This document shows, piece by piece, positions 1 through 8,837 of a DNA stretch of 64,000 nt. The stretch comes from Chloroflexota bacterium (GTDB lineage: Bacteria > Chloroflexota > Dormibacteria > Dormibacterales > Dormibacteraceae). The first letter of the stretch is position 1, and every line of letters starts with the position of its first letter. The stretch covers positions 1 through 64,000 of the forward strand of contig VBFH01000031.1 of the NCBI GenBank assembly GCA_005883575.1. The letters run 5' to 3'. The position numbers were made by a program, and so were the translations under genes. The notes under the pieces are model-generated. The model did no database searches and had not been told where the DNA came from. It worked only from the letters and a program-made list of their open reading frames with translations.

Positions 1-108
1 GAAGAACGCCGCGCGCGCCCCGGCCTTCCTCAGCTCCTCAGGCTTCGCCTCGCACCGAGGTGCGCCGAGGAAGGTCAATGTCTCTGGGCTGGACCAGATG
101 TCTCGCAT
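1..108 (-). CDS. N-terminus of an unidentified gene, cut by the window edge (possibly agmatinase-like)
   Basis: Not in the ORF track. An ATG at 108-106 opens a frame of 36 codons that runs off the left edge. A GGAGGAG Shine-Dalgarno sequence lies 8 nt ahead of it, inside the last codons of the upstream nucleotidyltransferase gene, and the ATG is 2 nt past that gene's stop, so the two look like one operon. The N-terminal 'LTFLGAP' followed by 'AGARAAF' recalls the start of agmatinase/arginase-family ureohydrolases, but the catalytic residues lie outside the window, so the family is only a guess. Confidence 0.5.
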   Translation of the reverse strand, partial: MRDIWSSPETLTFLGAPRCEAKPEELRKAGARAAFF

Positions 109-110
109 GC

Positions 111-875
111 TCAGATCTCCTCCGGCTCCTCGTACCAGCGCATTCGCTCGCCCACCTTTGCCCGCAGCCGCCACGCCACGGACTTTGGTTTCGCGTCAAT
201 CGCCTGCCGCAGCTTGCGGATTCGGTCGTCAACCACCGTCCGCTGACCCTCGGTGAGCTGGTAGCTCGGGGGATCGCTGCCAAGACGGTTCAGCGTCCGA
301 ATGACGGTGTGGTGCAGGCCCCAGTCCCGCCCGCACAGGTCAGCTATCCGATCGCCATTGATCTGATCGACGTCGGACGGGCCGACGTCGCATGCAATCA
401 GGAGCGAATGCATGTCGGTCAGGTCCTTCTCGTTGAGCTGCACGATCTGGAGCTTCGTCAGCATGAGCTCGGCGAGCGGCAGCGTCTCGCGCTCGATCCC
501 AAGTCGCTCCGCGAGCGGCAGCGTGTGGCACATTTCCAGGGCGCCCAGGAACACCTCCAGCTTTCTGTCTCGCGCGCGATCCCAAAAGAGCAGTCGACTG
601 GCCCCGTGACGGGCGTTGAAGTCCCTTTCTCCGGCGTAGCCCAGGTCGGCCAAAAACCTGACCGTCCGGCGCTCCGTGCCAGATGGAGCAACGAGGTCGA
701 TGTCCTGCAGTGGCGATCGAGGTAGGCGCGCCCGATCTCCCACACGAAGCTGGAACGCCACGCTGCCTGTGACCCTGAGAACCTCCCCACGCGCGCTTGC
801 CTCTGCCACAACGCGGCGTGACTCCTGCACGATGTCTGTCAGTGTCTGCATTTCAGAAATTGCTAAGTTCGTCAT
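111..875 (-). CDS. Nucleotidyltransferase-fold protein (AbiEii-like)
   Basis: A 254-residue protein. 'RVTGSVAFQL' (about residue 33) followed by 'LQDIDLV' resembles the G-S and D-x-D elements of minimal or AbiEii-type nucleotidyltransferases, with the later helix 'LPLAELMLTKLQIVQLNEKD' matching the region where those proteins carry a conserved Lys and Asp. The ORF track extends it to 1196, but that would run through the P450 gene; I start it at the ATG at 875 ('MTNLAIS'), which has no clear Shine-Dalgarno sequence. No partner antitoxin regulator (AbiEi-like) is next to it, so a toxin role is not supported; it sits between a P450 and a cut-off gene and could be a housekeeping nucleotidyltransferase. 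Confidence 0.6.
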   Translation of the reverse strand: MTNLAISEMQTLTDIVQESRRVVAEASARGEVLRVTGSVAFQLRVGDRARLPRSPLQDIDLVAPSGTERRTVRFLADLGYAGERDFNARHGASRLLFWDRARDRKLEVFLGALEMCHTLPLAERLGIERETLPLAELMLTKLQIVQLNEKDLTDMHSLLIACDVGPSDVDQINGDRIADLCGRDWGLHHTVIRTLNRLGSDPPSYQLTEGQRTVVDDRIRKLRQAIDAKPKSVAWRLRAKVGERMRWYEEPEEI

Positions 876-973
876 GTTAATGGCGTTGATGTCGGTACAC
901 CTTGTAGACCAGTTCGAGAGCCACCTGAGTGCGGGGGTGCCGATCAGATCGCATTCTTGAACCTCACACTCGA

Positions 974-2146
974 CTAGAGGCTGATCGGTAAGCGGGAGAT
1001 CCCCCGAAGCATTACGCCGGGGAAGCGTTCGGCCTCGCCTACCTCGAAGTCTGGTGAACGCGATAGCACTTTCTCGACGACGATCCGTCCCTCGAGTCGC
1101 GCTAGCGGCGCCCCGATGCAATGATGAATGCCCTCTCCAAACGCGAGATTGCGTTTCGGCTCGCGCGCGACGTCGAACTTCTCGCTGTCGACCCATCGCT
1201 CCTCGTCACGATTGGCGGAGGCCCACAGCAGGAGAACACGTTCGCCAGCCGCGATCGTGTGACCATGGATCTCCACGTCCTTCATCAGGACCCGTGTGTG
1301 ATGCTGCGCAGGAGACTCGAACCGAAGTATTTCCTCGATCGCACCTGGGATACGATCCGGTTCTTCGGTCAACAGTCGCCTCTGGTCTGGATAACGAGCC
1401 AAGAGCCACATGGAATTTGCCACCAACGCAGTCGTTGTGTTCCAACCGGCCAGCATCAGCAACACGCAGATAGCAGACACCTCTTCGGGAAGGATGTCTC
1501 CTGTCTTCTCGGCTGCAACAATCACAGACACGAGGTCGTCTTGCGGTCGCTTTCGTCGCTCTTCCGCGACGACCTCAGCGTGGTCCTTCAGGGCTTGCAC
1601 AGCCTGAATCGCACGCTTGGGGATCAGGTTACTGCCGGGCACTCTCGCCAGCGCGTCGTACATGAGGGGGGCGAGATGCGCCCCCTCATCACGGTATCCG
1701 AGCATTCCAAATATGATCGCCAACGGAAGGTTCGAGCCGACCTCTCCGACAAACTCTCCAGAGCCTCTCTCAAACAATGGGTCGAACAACTCGTCAACTT
1801 GACGGCGAATCTTGTCTTCGAGTTCCTGAATCAGGCGAGGCGTGAATGCATCTCTGAGAACGCCTCGGATCCGGTCATGTTTTGGAGGGTCTGAGTCCCC
1901 AAAGTCGCCTGCTCCAAAGAACCCGAATCCCACATCGATGTCCGAGCCGGCCGAGCTCGAGAAAACTTGCCAATTCCGAGCAACGCTCTGAACGTCGGAA
2001 TAGCGGGACAACACCCATAGGTTGCGGTCGGGATTGTGGAAGACTGGATACTCATTCCGGAGTTGGCGATAGATCGGATACGGGTCATCCATGACGGTGT
2101 GGACAAACGGGTCGTAAAGGCCGACTGGCGTGGGCAGCATCGTCAT
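974..2146 (-). CDS. Cytochrome P450
   Basis: A 390-residue soluble bacterial P450, a heme monooxygenase. Visible hallmarks are the I-helix 'AGWNTTT', the K-helix ExxR 'EEILRFES', and the heme-cysteine loop 'FGEGIHHCIGAPLAR'. The ATG at 2146 ('MTMLPTP') is preceded by GGTAGGAG at 6-7 nt, so I prefer it to the longer ORF-track start at 2188. In the I helix the usual acidic residue before the conserved Thr is Asn (W-N-T-T rather than x-D/E-T-T), which in other P450s alters proton delivery to oxygen. No reductase or ferredoxin is adjacent; the nearest ferredoxin is at 10434 on the same strand but in a different unit. Substrate unknown. Confidence 0.93.
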   Translation of the reverse strand: MTMLPTPVGLYDPFVHTVMDDPYPIYRQLRNEYPVFHNPDRNLWVLSRYSDVQSVARNWQVFSSSAGSDIDVGFGFFGAGDFGDSDPPKHDRIRGVLRDAFTPRLIQELEDKIRRQVDELFDPLFERGSGEFVGEVGSNLPLAIIFGMLGYRDEGAHLAPLMYDALARVPGSNLIPKRAIQAVQALKDHAEVVAEERRKRPQDDLVSVIVAAEKTGDILPEEVSAICVLLMLAGWNTTTALVANSMWLLARYPDQRRLLTEEPDRIPGAIEEILRFESPAQHHTRVLMKDVEIHGHTIAAGERVLLLWASANRDEERWVDSEKFDVAREPKRNLAFGEGIHHCIGAPLARLEGRIVVEKVLSRSPDFEVGEAERFPGVMLRGISRLPISL

Positions 2147-2215
2147 AACTCTCCTACCTTTCCAAGGGCTCGTGCATATACCGGACACCGATCATCCACC
2201 GGTCCGGGACGCTCG

Positions 2216-3181
2216 TTAGCCAGTCGTAAGCGTCCACGCGTCGACCTTGTGCGCGGAGACTTGCACAATGGCGCCCCGAAGAGTCGCGGTGTGGTAATCG
2301 CTCCCGGGGTTGATACATATCGAGCGGCCGATGCCCTTCATAGCCCGGCACTCATGAATGTGGCCGTGAAGGCCGAGAAGTGGCTGGTATCGCTCGATCG
2401 CATCGCGCACCGCGGTACTTCCCACAGGCACCATGCCAATTTCACCGCCACGGACGATCGGCTTCAGGCTGGCGTCTAGCTCGGGCGCCGAATCCAAGCC
2501 CGACTGATAGGGCGGGCAGTGAAGGTTGAAGATCGCCCCTTCATAGTCGTGTACCTGTGAAGCCATCGCCGTCAGATGGGCTCCAATGTCGCTTTCGCTC
2601 TGTTCTCGTGGTGTGTCCCATGGCGTGTGGTTCGACCAGCCCCAGCTAATCATTTCGTGCCCGCCGACATCGGCTACCTTGCCTTCTGGGTTCTGGACCC
2701 ACCCGGCGCGATCGATGACCTCTCCGACATCTCGATCGTCGTCATTTCCGGGGCTTACAAAACATGGGACGCCCAGCGGTCGGAGCCGTTCCTCGGCCAG
2801 ATTCATCCAGGACTCGACTCGCTCCAGCCTTTCCCTCTTGAAGCGCTCTTCGAGTGCGGTCTGGTCTGTAGCCAATACGAGCTCCTCCTCCGCTGTAACC
2901 ACAATCGGGTACATGCCGCGGGCGCTGAGTCGTTTTCGAGCGGCATCGAGCGCGTCGCGAGAATCCATCTTCTCTGCGGTTCGACCCGCACCAAGACGCC
3001 AACAACCATCCTCGTTGACGATCAGAGCCAACTGTTTACCTGTTATGTCGCCGCCCAGGATGAGTGCATTTGCCGAGTATGCGGTCGCCGCATTAACGAA
3101 TTTTCGAAAGCATGTCTCTGATCCGTGAACATCGGTGGCGAAAAAGATCCTCAACTGAGAACCTTTGCTTCGAATGAACAT
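2216..3181 (-). CDS. Calcineurin-like metallophosphoesterase
   Basis: A 321-residue two-metal phosphoesterase. The ordered metal-binding motifs are present: 'FATDVHGS' (about residue 14), 'GGDITG' (about 43), 'GNDDD' (about 144), 'NLHCPP' (about 221) and 'GLHGHIHE' (about 265). These give the D-x-H, GD, GN(D), H and GHxH ligands of the family. A stretch between motifs II and III (about residues 60-130) is longer than in minimal members. The start at 3181 has no strong ribosome binding site. It is 69 nt upstream of the P450 and may share its transcript. The phosphate ester hydrolysed cannot be named from sequence. Confidence 0.9.
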   Translation of the reverse strand: MFIRSKGSQLRIFFATDVHGSETCFRKFVNAATAYSANALILGGDITGKQLALIVNEDGCWRLGAGRTAEKMDSRDALDAARKRLSARGMYPIVVTAEEELVLATDQTALEERFKRERLERVESWMNLAEERLRPLGVPCFVSPGNDDDRDVGEVIDRAGWVQNPEGKVADVGGHEMISWGWSNHTPWDTPREQSESDIGAHLTAMASQVHDYEGAIFNLHCPPYQSGLDSAPELDASLKPIVRGGEIGMVPVGSTAVRDAIERYQPLLGLHGHIHECRAMKGIGRSICINPGSDYHTATLRGAIVQVSAHKVDAWTLTTG

Positions 3182-3208
3182 CTCGGGTGCGGTTTACGTA
3201 ATTGCGTC

Positions 3209-4828
3209 CTACTCAGGAGGCAGTTGTGCCTGGACCACGCCTAGGTCAAGCCCGCGCTGGCGAGCAAGCACCCACGCGATGACCCATACGGCTGCCAGAG
3301 CGGCCACCAGAACGGCCATAAAGATAATTGCGGTCTTATTTGTAGCGCCAGTCTGCGAACCGTAGACGAAAAGCAAAATCACATACAGGATCATCAGCGC
3401 CGCGTCGACCGCGCCGACTATCGAGAACAAAGGTAGCCCACCCAGCTTCTGCTTAGTGATTGGGGAGTCGTTGAACATTGCTTTCTGGCGAAATGGAAAA
3501 AGCACCGCGGAGATGCCGACCACGGCAAAGGTTCCGAACACAATCGCCCCGCCCGCCGAAAGGACTGCCGTAAAAGCGGTGGACGAGTAGACCCATCCCG
3601 CCAGCAGGCCAAGCATTATCACCATGACCACCACCGTAGCGACAATGGGTGTGTGGGTGCGATCGTTGACTTCGCTCAACCTAGTTGGGAGGACCCGGTC
3701 GAAGGAATATGCGAGCATGTTGCGCGTGCCCATGAGATATCCCGGCGCAGCAATTGCCCATATCCCGGCCACGGTGGCGACCCCAAGCAGCGCGGCAAGC
3801 CAAGCGTTCGGCAAAGCAATACCAATGAACAGGTTGATAAACGGCGTCGCCGGGACCGGCCACTTGCCGGCATTGGCCAGGAACTGAGCCGAGTTCATGA
3901 AGTCGGTACCAAACGCGTTAGCAGCTAGAAAGGCGATGGCGGCCAAGCCTACGCACGCAAGTCCGAGCGAAATAAGCATCCCCCGGAGGATCGTCTTGCC
4001 AGGTTGGCGCACCTCGCCGGCCACATACGATGACACCTGCCCGAGACCGATAGCGCCGAACAAGATCGTGATTGACAGAAAAGTTTGTCCAAAATCAAAC
4101 GATGAACTTCCTTCGCCTGCCGCGTGGGCATCCGAGACCAACTTTGACACGGACTCAAACTTGCCAAAGTTCGTTGCAAACTGACTCTGGTCGACGAATA
4201 GGAGGGCACCCACGGTGAGGACCACTCCTATCAGTGAGAAGACCATGAGCACGGCAAAGATGCGAAGCATCAGTGGCTGCCTGAAGATTATCAATAGGCC
4301 CACCAGCACGATCATTCCCCCCGAAATGAGGACCTGCCCGTTTTGGCTGGACACGTTCGTGGCTAGGCTCGCCCACTGCTGATTGCCCGTGACTATTGCT
4401 AGCGTCTGAAAGAGGGCAGGCAGGGCGAAGAGTGGGACGAAATTGATAATGAACGCCACCGAGAAAATTTGCCAGACCGTGAAAACGGAATTCACGACGA
4501 AGCCAACGAATGGATGAATTGACCGACTGATTGACAGATAGTCGCCGCCGGAGCGCGGCATGGCGCTGGCGAAGTTGCCATACACATACAGATGGGGAAG
4601 CGCAATAACTCCGGAGAGAATCACCGCCATACCAACGCTGACCCCGGCAAACAAGCCGCTCAACTGGGTGATGTAAAGAAGCCCAAGCGGGATGCTGATG
4701 AAGCAGATATTGAGGAAGACAGTGTCGCTAAGAGATAGCTGGCGAACCAGACCCGACGATTTCCGCGCGTAAAAGCCGCCTATTGCTCCCCCTGTGGCTA
4801 CCGGAGGCGATTGAGAAAGTCCCGACAT
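3209..4828 (-). CDS. APC-superfamily permease, probable rhamnose-locus transporter
   Basis: A 539-residue integral membrane protein with about 12 hydrophobic segments in the amino acid-polyamine-organocation pattern, beginning with an unwound first-helix-like stretch near 'FLNICFISIPLGLLYI' and 'MPRSGGDYLSISRSI', the latter typical of APC permeases. The ATG at 4828 has GGAGG at about 10 nt, so the extra 64 residues in the ORF track are rejected; they would also overlap the divergent regulator. It is divergent from the DeoR/rhamnose operon with a 127-nt gap containing an inverted repeat, which suggests co-regulation and possible uptake of rhamnose or a related compound. The family is best known for amino acids, so the substrate is inferred from position only. 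Confidence 0.85.
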   Translation of the reverse strand: MSGLSQSPPVATGGAIGGFYARKSSGLVRQLSLSDTVFLNICFISIPLGLLYITQLSGLFAGVSVGMAVILSGVIALPHLYVYGNFASAMPRSGGDYLSISRSIHPFVGFVVNSVFTVWQIFSVAFIINFVPLFALPALFQTLAIVTGNQQWASLATNVSSQNGQVLISGGMIVLVGLLIIFRQPLMLRIFAVLMVFSLIGVVLTVGALLFVDQSQFATNFGKFESVSKLVSDAHAAGEGSSSFDFGQTFLSITILFGAIGLGQVSSYVAGEVRQPGKTILRGMLISLGLACVGLAAIAFLAANAFGTDFMNSAQFLANAGKWPVPATPFINLFIGIALPNAWLAALLGVATVAGIWAIAAPGYLMGTRNMLAYSFDRVLPTRLSEVNDRTHTPIVATVVVMVIMLGLLAGWVYSSTAFTAVLSAGGAIVFGTFAVVGISAVLFPFRQKAMFNDSPITKQKLGGLPLFSIVGAVDAALMILYVILLFVYGSQTGATNKTAIIFMAVLVAALAAVWVIAWVLARQRGLDLGVVQAQLPPE

Positions 4829-4910
4829 CTCTAGCTTTCCTCCATTGCGCAAGGCGGCTTGCCCGCCATCGAGTACAGGCGGGCCAAATGGACCTAAACT
4901 ACCCGAAATT

Positions 4911-4929
4911 GATCGATTTACGTTCGATC
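4911..4929. promoter_or_regulatory. Inverted repeat, candidate DeoR operator
   Basis: GATCGA, a 7-nt spacer, then TCGATC: a perfect 6-bp inverted repeat in the gap between the divergent permease and DeoR-family regulator. Its position between two divergent start codons fits an operator for the adjacent regulator, controlling both permease and rhamnose operon. This is inference; no binding data can be seen. Confidence 0.45.
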
Positions 4930-4955
4930 TTGGTTCAGATAGACTACACGAGGCC

Positions 4956-5759
4956 GTGATCGAACGCAAGGGGCCAAAAGAGGGACGAATTTGGCCGCCT
5001 GAAGTGCGCCGGCGTGCCATCGCGGAACGTCTGCGCGTTCAGGGTGGACGCTCGGTGTCGGACCTCGAGTCGGAGTTTGAGGTTTCCGCAATGACTATCC
5101 GGCGCGACCTGAGTGAACTGGAGCGGCAGGGCCTCGCAAAACGCACATATGGCGGTGCTTTGGCCCCGGGGCTCGCTGCGCACGAAGACTCGTTCAGCCA
5201 ACGCTCGAACGTCGATGTCGAGATCAAGCAGCGTTTGGCCGTGGCGGCTGCCGCACTTGTCGAGCCCGAAGAGACCGTGTTTGTCGACTCATCCTCATCG
5301 GCGTATTACGTCGCGCGCCAGATCATCGCCAATGGAATCCCGTCGACGATCGTGACGAACTCGCTTCCGGTCATGCAGCTCTTCGCCTCGGCCGTCGCCA
5401 ATGTGGAGCTGACCGGAGTTGGCGGATGGCTCAGAGGCCTGACGCTATCGCTGGTGGGACCCACTGCTGTTCACACGATTCGCGAGCACTTCGCCGACAA
5501 GCTTTTCCTCAGCGTCAAGGGGATCGCATCGGATGGCTCGCTTACGGATCCGGATCCGCTCGAATGCGAGGTCAAGCGCGCGATGATCGACCGCGCCGAG
5601 GAATCAATTCTGCTGCTGCAGCCCAGAAAGCTACTAGAGCGCGGCTCGCATCTGATCGCAAGTTGTGATCGGCTTTCGCTCGTGCTGAGTGCTGACCTGT
5701 CGCCGAATCAAGTGAGGCAGCTGGAAGGTACCGGAGTCAAACTGAGATGCGTCGATTGA
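4956..5759 (+). CDS. DeoR-family transcriptional regulator of the rhamnose operon
   Basis: About 267 residues. An N-terminal winged helix-turn-helix ('RRRAIAERLRVQGGRSVSDL' then 'VSAMTIRRDLSELERQGL') is followed by the DeoR sugar-phosphate sensor domain, with 'VFVDSSSSAYYVARQI' and 'TNSLPVMQLF' as its ligand-site segments. The ORF track starts at an ATG at 4845, but that would leave only 16 nt before the divergent permease and add 37 unconserved residues; a GTG at 4956 gives the usual family length and leaves the putative operator outside the gene. Start uncertain (weak ribosome site). It heads the rhamnose genes, 81 nt before rhaM, and probably represses them until a rhamnose-derived phosphate binds. 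Confidence 0.85.
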   Translation: MIERKGPKEGRIWPPEVRRRAIAERLRVQGGRSVSDLESEFEVSAMTIRRDLSELERQGLAKRTYGGALAPGLAAHEDSFSQRSNVDVEIKQRLAVAAAALVEPEETVFVDSSSSAYYVARQIIANGIPSTIVTNSLPVMQLFASAVANVELTGVGGWLRGLTLSLVGPTAVHTIREHFADKLFLSVKGIASDGSLTDPDPLECEVKRAMIDRAEESILLLQPRKLLERGSHLIASCDRLSLVLSADLSPNQVRQLEGTGVKLRCVD

Positions 5760-5840
5760 TGAGAAGTGAGCGGTCACTTTTTAGAGGCGAATTCTTGGCG
5801 GGGAAGTGGTGGCTGCTGCGCACAACGAAATAGAGGAAGG

Positions 5841-6155
5841 ATGGAGCGGATCGCGTTCACGACGCTTGTCAAGGTAGACCAGGAGGCGGAATACCGTCGA
5901 CGCCACGAGGACATCTGGCCGGCTATGGTGCGGGCTTTGAAGATGGCCGGCTGTTCGAACTGCTCCAAACATATGGACGGGCAGGACCTGTTCGGCTACA
6001 TGGAGGTTGACAGCTTCAACCGCTTCAAGAGCTATATGTCGACGAGCCGAGAAGCCCAACGATGGGAGGCTCAAGTGGCTCCGATCCTGGAGCGCGCGGT
6101 TCAACCTGAGACCAGCTTGCATAAGGTGTTGCCGGAGGTGTTCCACCTTGTCTGA
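5841..6155 (+). CDS. rhaM: L-rhamnose mutarotase
   Basis: A 104-residue protein, exactly the family length, interconverting alpha- and beta-L-rhamnopyranose. Family features are '[12 protein letters not shown]' near the N-terminus (His of the HxxIWP motif) and the acidic 'GYMEVDS' segment. The ATG at 5841 follows GAGGAAGG closely; the longer ORF-track start at 5766 adds unrelated residues. Its stop overlaps the start of the isomerase gene by 8 nt, indicating translational coupling inside the rhamnose operon. Confidence 0.92.
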   Translation: MERIAFTTLVKVDQEAEYRRRHEDIWPAMVRALKMAGCSNCSKHMDGQDLFGYMEVDSFNRFKSYMSTSREAQRWEAQVAPILERAVQPETSLHKVLPEVFHLV

Positions 6156-7356
6156 GGAGCAAGCTCGCCGATCCCAGGAACACGTGATCGACCGTATCAA
6201 CGCGCTTCGCGTGGAGACTCCATCATGGGGTTACGGGAACTCCGGGACCCGGTTCAAGGTGTTCGCGCAGTCCGGAGCTGCCCGCACCATCGAAGAAAAA
6301 CTGTCGGACGCCGGAATGGTCAACCGGCTGACAGGCGTCTGCCCCAGCGTCGCAATCCATATCCCGTGGGACCGCGTTGACGACTGGGACTCGCTAAGAC
6401 AATTCGCGGCTGGGCAAGGAGTCGCCATCGGGGCTGTCAACCCAAATCTCTTCCAAGATGACGAGTACATGCTGGGGAGCCTGGGGAACCCCTCGGCGGC
6501 GACTCGTATCCGAGCGGTCAATCACGTGCTCGAGTGCATCGAGATCGCGAAAAGGGTCGGATCGTCGATCGTCAGCCTGTGGTTGGCCGACGGAACCAAC
6601 TATCCGGGGCAAGACGACCTTCGCTCTCGTCGAAGACGAATGCGCGCGTGTCTCAGGGAGATCTACTCCGCCCTGCCCGGCGGCCTCCGGCTCTTGGTCG
6701 AGTACAAATTCTTCGAGCCCGGCTTCTACAGCACCGACCTCCCCGACTGGGGCACTGCATACGTCATCTGCCTCGAGCTCGGCCTGCAGGCCGAGGTGCT
6801 CGTCGATACCGGGCACCACGCCCAGGGGGTCAACGTCGAGCAGATCGTTGCCCAACTCCTCGATGTCGGGCGCCTGGGCGGATTCCACTTCAACGCGCGG
6901 AAGTACGCGGACGACGATCTCATCGTTGGGTCGACGAATCCGTTCGAGTTGTTCTTGATCTTCAACGAGCTCGTCGCAGCCGAGGACGACCACGACGCAG
7001 CGGTCTCGGGTTGTGCGCGCAAGGTTGCATACATGATCGACCAGTCGCACAACATCGAACCGAAGGTAGAGGCGATGGTGCAGTCGGTCATCAACATCCA
7101 GACGGCTCATGCCAAAGCACTTCTGGTCGATCGGAGTCGGCTCCGCGACGCCCAGCGGAAGGGTGATGTGCTCGACGCGCACCGGGTGCTCCTGGAGGCC
7201 TACGAGTCCGACGCGAGGCCGCTGCTACACGAGGCACGCAGACGCCTCGGGATCGACGTCGATCCGATTGCCGCCCTTCGTACGAGCGGATATTCAGATC
7301 GGATCGCGCGCGAGCGCGGCAAAGCGGCTTCCACCAGCGGGTACCCGGGGGCTTAG
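6148..7356 (+). CDS. rhaI: L-rhamnose isomerase, RhaI type
   Basis: 402 residues, converting L-rhamnose to L-rhamnulose. The TIM-barrel metal-site segments are visible: '[14 protein letters not shown]' (Glu ligand), '[10 protein letters not shown]' (Asp and His) and '[13 protein letters not shown]' (His/Asp). It belongs to the shorter RhaI group of Gram-positive and pseudomonad enzymes rather than E. coli RhaA. The ORF track begins at 6007 inside rhaM; I choose the TTG at 6148 because GGAGGTG lies 8 nt upstream and the following residues read SEEQARRS. The gene overlaps rhaM by 8 nt and is 2 nt before rhaB. Confidence 0.9.
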   Translation: MSEEQARRSQEHVIDRINALRVETPSWGYGNSGTRFKVFAQSGAARTIEEKLSDAGMVNRLTGVCPSVAIHIPWDRVDDWDSLRQFAAGQGVAIGAVNPNLFQDDEYMLGSLGNPSAATRIRAVNHVLECIEIAKRVGSSIVSLWLADGTNYPGQDDLRSRRRRMRACLREIYSALPGGLRLLVEYKFFEPGFYSTDLPDWGTAYVICLELGLQAEVLVDTGHHAQGVNVEQIVAQLLDVGRLGGFHFNARKYADDDLIVGSTNPFELFLIFNELVAAEDDHDAAVSGCARKVAYMIDQSHNIEPKVEAMVQSVINIQTAHAKALLVDRSRLRDAQRKGDVLDAHRVLLEAYESDARPLLHEARRRLGIDVDPIAALRTSGYSDRIARERGKAASTSGYPGA

Positions 7357-7358
7357 GA

Positions 7359-8837
7359 ATGCCAGAAACGATGCGCCTCCTGGCTGCCGATCTTGGCGCC
7401 GAGACCGGCCGCGCTGTGGTGGGTAGTTTCGTCGGTGACCGAATCGCGCTCGAGGAGGTTCACCGCTTCCCCAACCGAGCAGTCGATGTTGGAGGCACCC
7501 TGCACTGGGACGTCCTGCGGTTGTACGCCGACATGCTGGATGGAATCCGTGCCGCGGGACGGCTCGCGTCCGTGGGCATCGACACCTGGGGAGTCGACTT
7601 CGGGTTACTAGATCGAGCCGGCCATCTCCTTGGTAACCCGGTGCACTACCGCGATCGCCGCACTGAGGGAATGCTCGAAGAAGCCTTACGCCGCGTGCCG
7701 CGTCAGGAAATCTACTCGCGGACTGGAGTCCAGTTCTTGCCCATTAACACCCTGTATCAGCTGATGGCCCTTGTCAGGTCCGGCGATCCGCAGCTGGAAA
7801 CATCCGAGCGCCTCCTGACAATGCCCGCGCTCCTCGCGTATTGGCTGTGCGGGGTTCAGGCTGACGAGTTCACCGATGCGACGACGACCCAGTGCTACGA
7901 CGCGCGCGCCGGCGTCTGGGCCGCCGACCTGCTGGACAAGTTGGGCATCCCCAGCCGCATATTCGGTGAAGTTGTACCGCCCGGCACACAGCTCGGCTCC
8001 CTGCGGCCCGAGCTCACGCTCGGACCAGTGAAGGTAATCGCCCCTGGCACCCACGACACAGCCTCAGCTGTGGCCGCAGTGCCATTTGAGCCCGACCACC
8101 GGGCAGCCTACATCAGCTCCGGAACGTGGTCGCTGGTTGGCCTCGAGGTTCCGCGTCCGGTGATCACCGAGGTAGCACTGCATGCGAACCTTACGAACGA
8201 GGGCGGGGTCGGCGGGACGTTCCGACTGCTGAAGAATGTGATGGGTCTCTGGCTGCTCCAAGAGTGCCGGCGAGCATGGGCCGGCAGGGGTGGCGATATG
8301 CCTTACGAGGATTTGCTTCGATTGGCCGAGGAAGCGCCCGCGTTTGCAGCGGTGATTGACCCGGACGACGAACGACTGCTGCGCCCAGGCGATATGCCGG
8401 CTCGGATCGTGACGCTGTCTGCTGAAAACGGGATGGCGCTCGCTCCGGAGCCAGGCATGATCGTCCGCTGCATCTTTGAAAGCCTGGCGCTAAAGTACCG
8501 CCGGACGATCGAGCAGCTGGAACAGGTCACAGGCTCGGTCATTCAAACCATCCATGTAGTTGGTGGGGGTGCGCACAACCGGCTGCTCTGTCAGATGACA
8601 GCGGATGCCTGCGGGCGACCAGTCCTCGCCGGGCCAGTGGAGGCAACTGCAATCGGAAATCTGATGGTGCAGGCGATTGCGCTCGGCCTGGTGGCCTCGC
8701 TGTCCCAGGCACGGCAATTGGTCAAGCGCTCCGTCGCCATTGAGATCTATGAACCCGTGTCCAGCGAGGGCTGGGAGGAGGCTTGGCAGCGTATCCGTGG
8801 CAGCCAGCAGCCCGGAGTCGAGAGGAGGTTGGCATGA
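7359..8837 (+). CDS. rhaB: Rhamnulokinase
   Basis: A 492-residue FGGY-family sugar kinase that phosphorylates L-rhamnulose to L-rhamnulose 1-phosphate. The N-terminal phosphate-1 loop 'AADLGAETGRAVV', the substrate segment 'GIDTWGVDFGLLD', 'APGTHDTASAVAA' with the catalytic Asp, 'ISSGTWSLVG' and the adenosine loop 'VVGGGAHNRLLCQM' all match rhamnulokinases. Length is normal. It starts 2 nt after rhaI and its stop overlaps the aldolase start by 4 nt (ATGA). Confidence 0.95.
   Translation: MPETMRLLAADLGAETGRAVVGSFVGDRIALEEVHRFPNRAVDVGGTLHWDVLRLYADMLDGIRAAGRLASVGIDTWGVDFGLLDRAGHLLGNPVHYRDRRTEGMLEEALRRVPRQEIYSRTGVQFLPINTLYQLMALVRSGDPQLETSERLLTMPALLAYWLCGVQADEFTDATTTQCYDARAGVWAADLLDKLGIPSRIFGEVVPPGTQLGSLRPELTLGPVKVIAPGTHDTASAVAAVPFEPDHRAAYISSGTWSLVGLEVPRPVITEVALHANLTNEGGVGGTFRLLKNVMGLWLLQECRRAWAGRGGDMPYEDLLRLAEEAPAFAAVIDPDDERLLRPGDMPARIVTLSAENGMALAPEPGMIVRCIFESLALKYRRTIEQLEQVTGSVIQTIHVVGGGAHNRLLCQMTADACGRPVLAGPVEATAIGNLMVQAIALGLVASLSQARQLVKRSVAIEIYEPVSSEGWEEAWQRIRGSQQPGVERRLA

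Noticed and set aside
60-725. Plus-strand 221-codon ORF
   Set aside because: Antisense to the nucleotidyltransferase gene, no recognisable domain or ribosome site; shadow frame.
1121-1894. Plus-strand 257-codon ORF antisense to the P450
   Set aside because: The minus frame has all P450 motifs; the plus frame has none.
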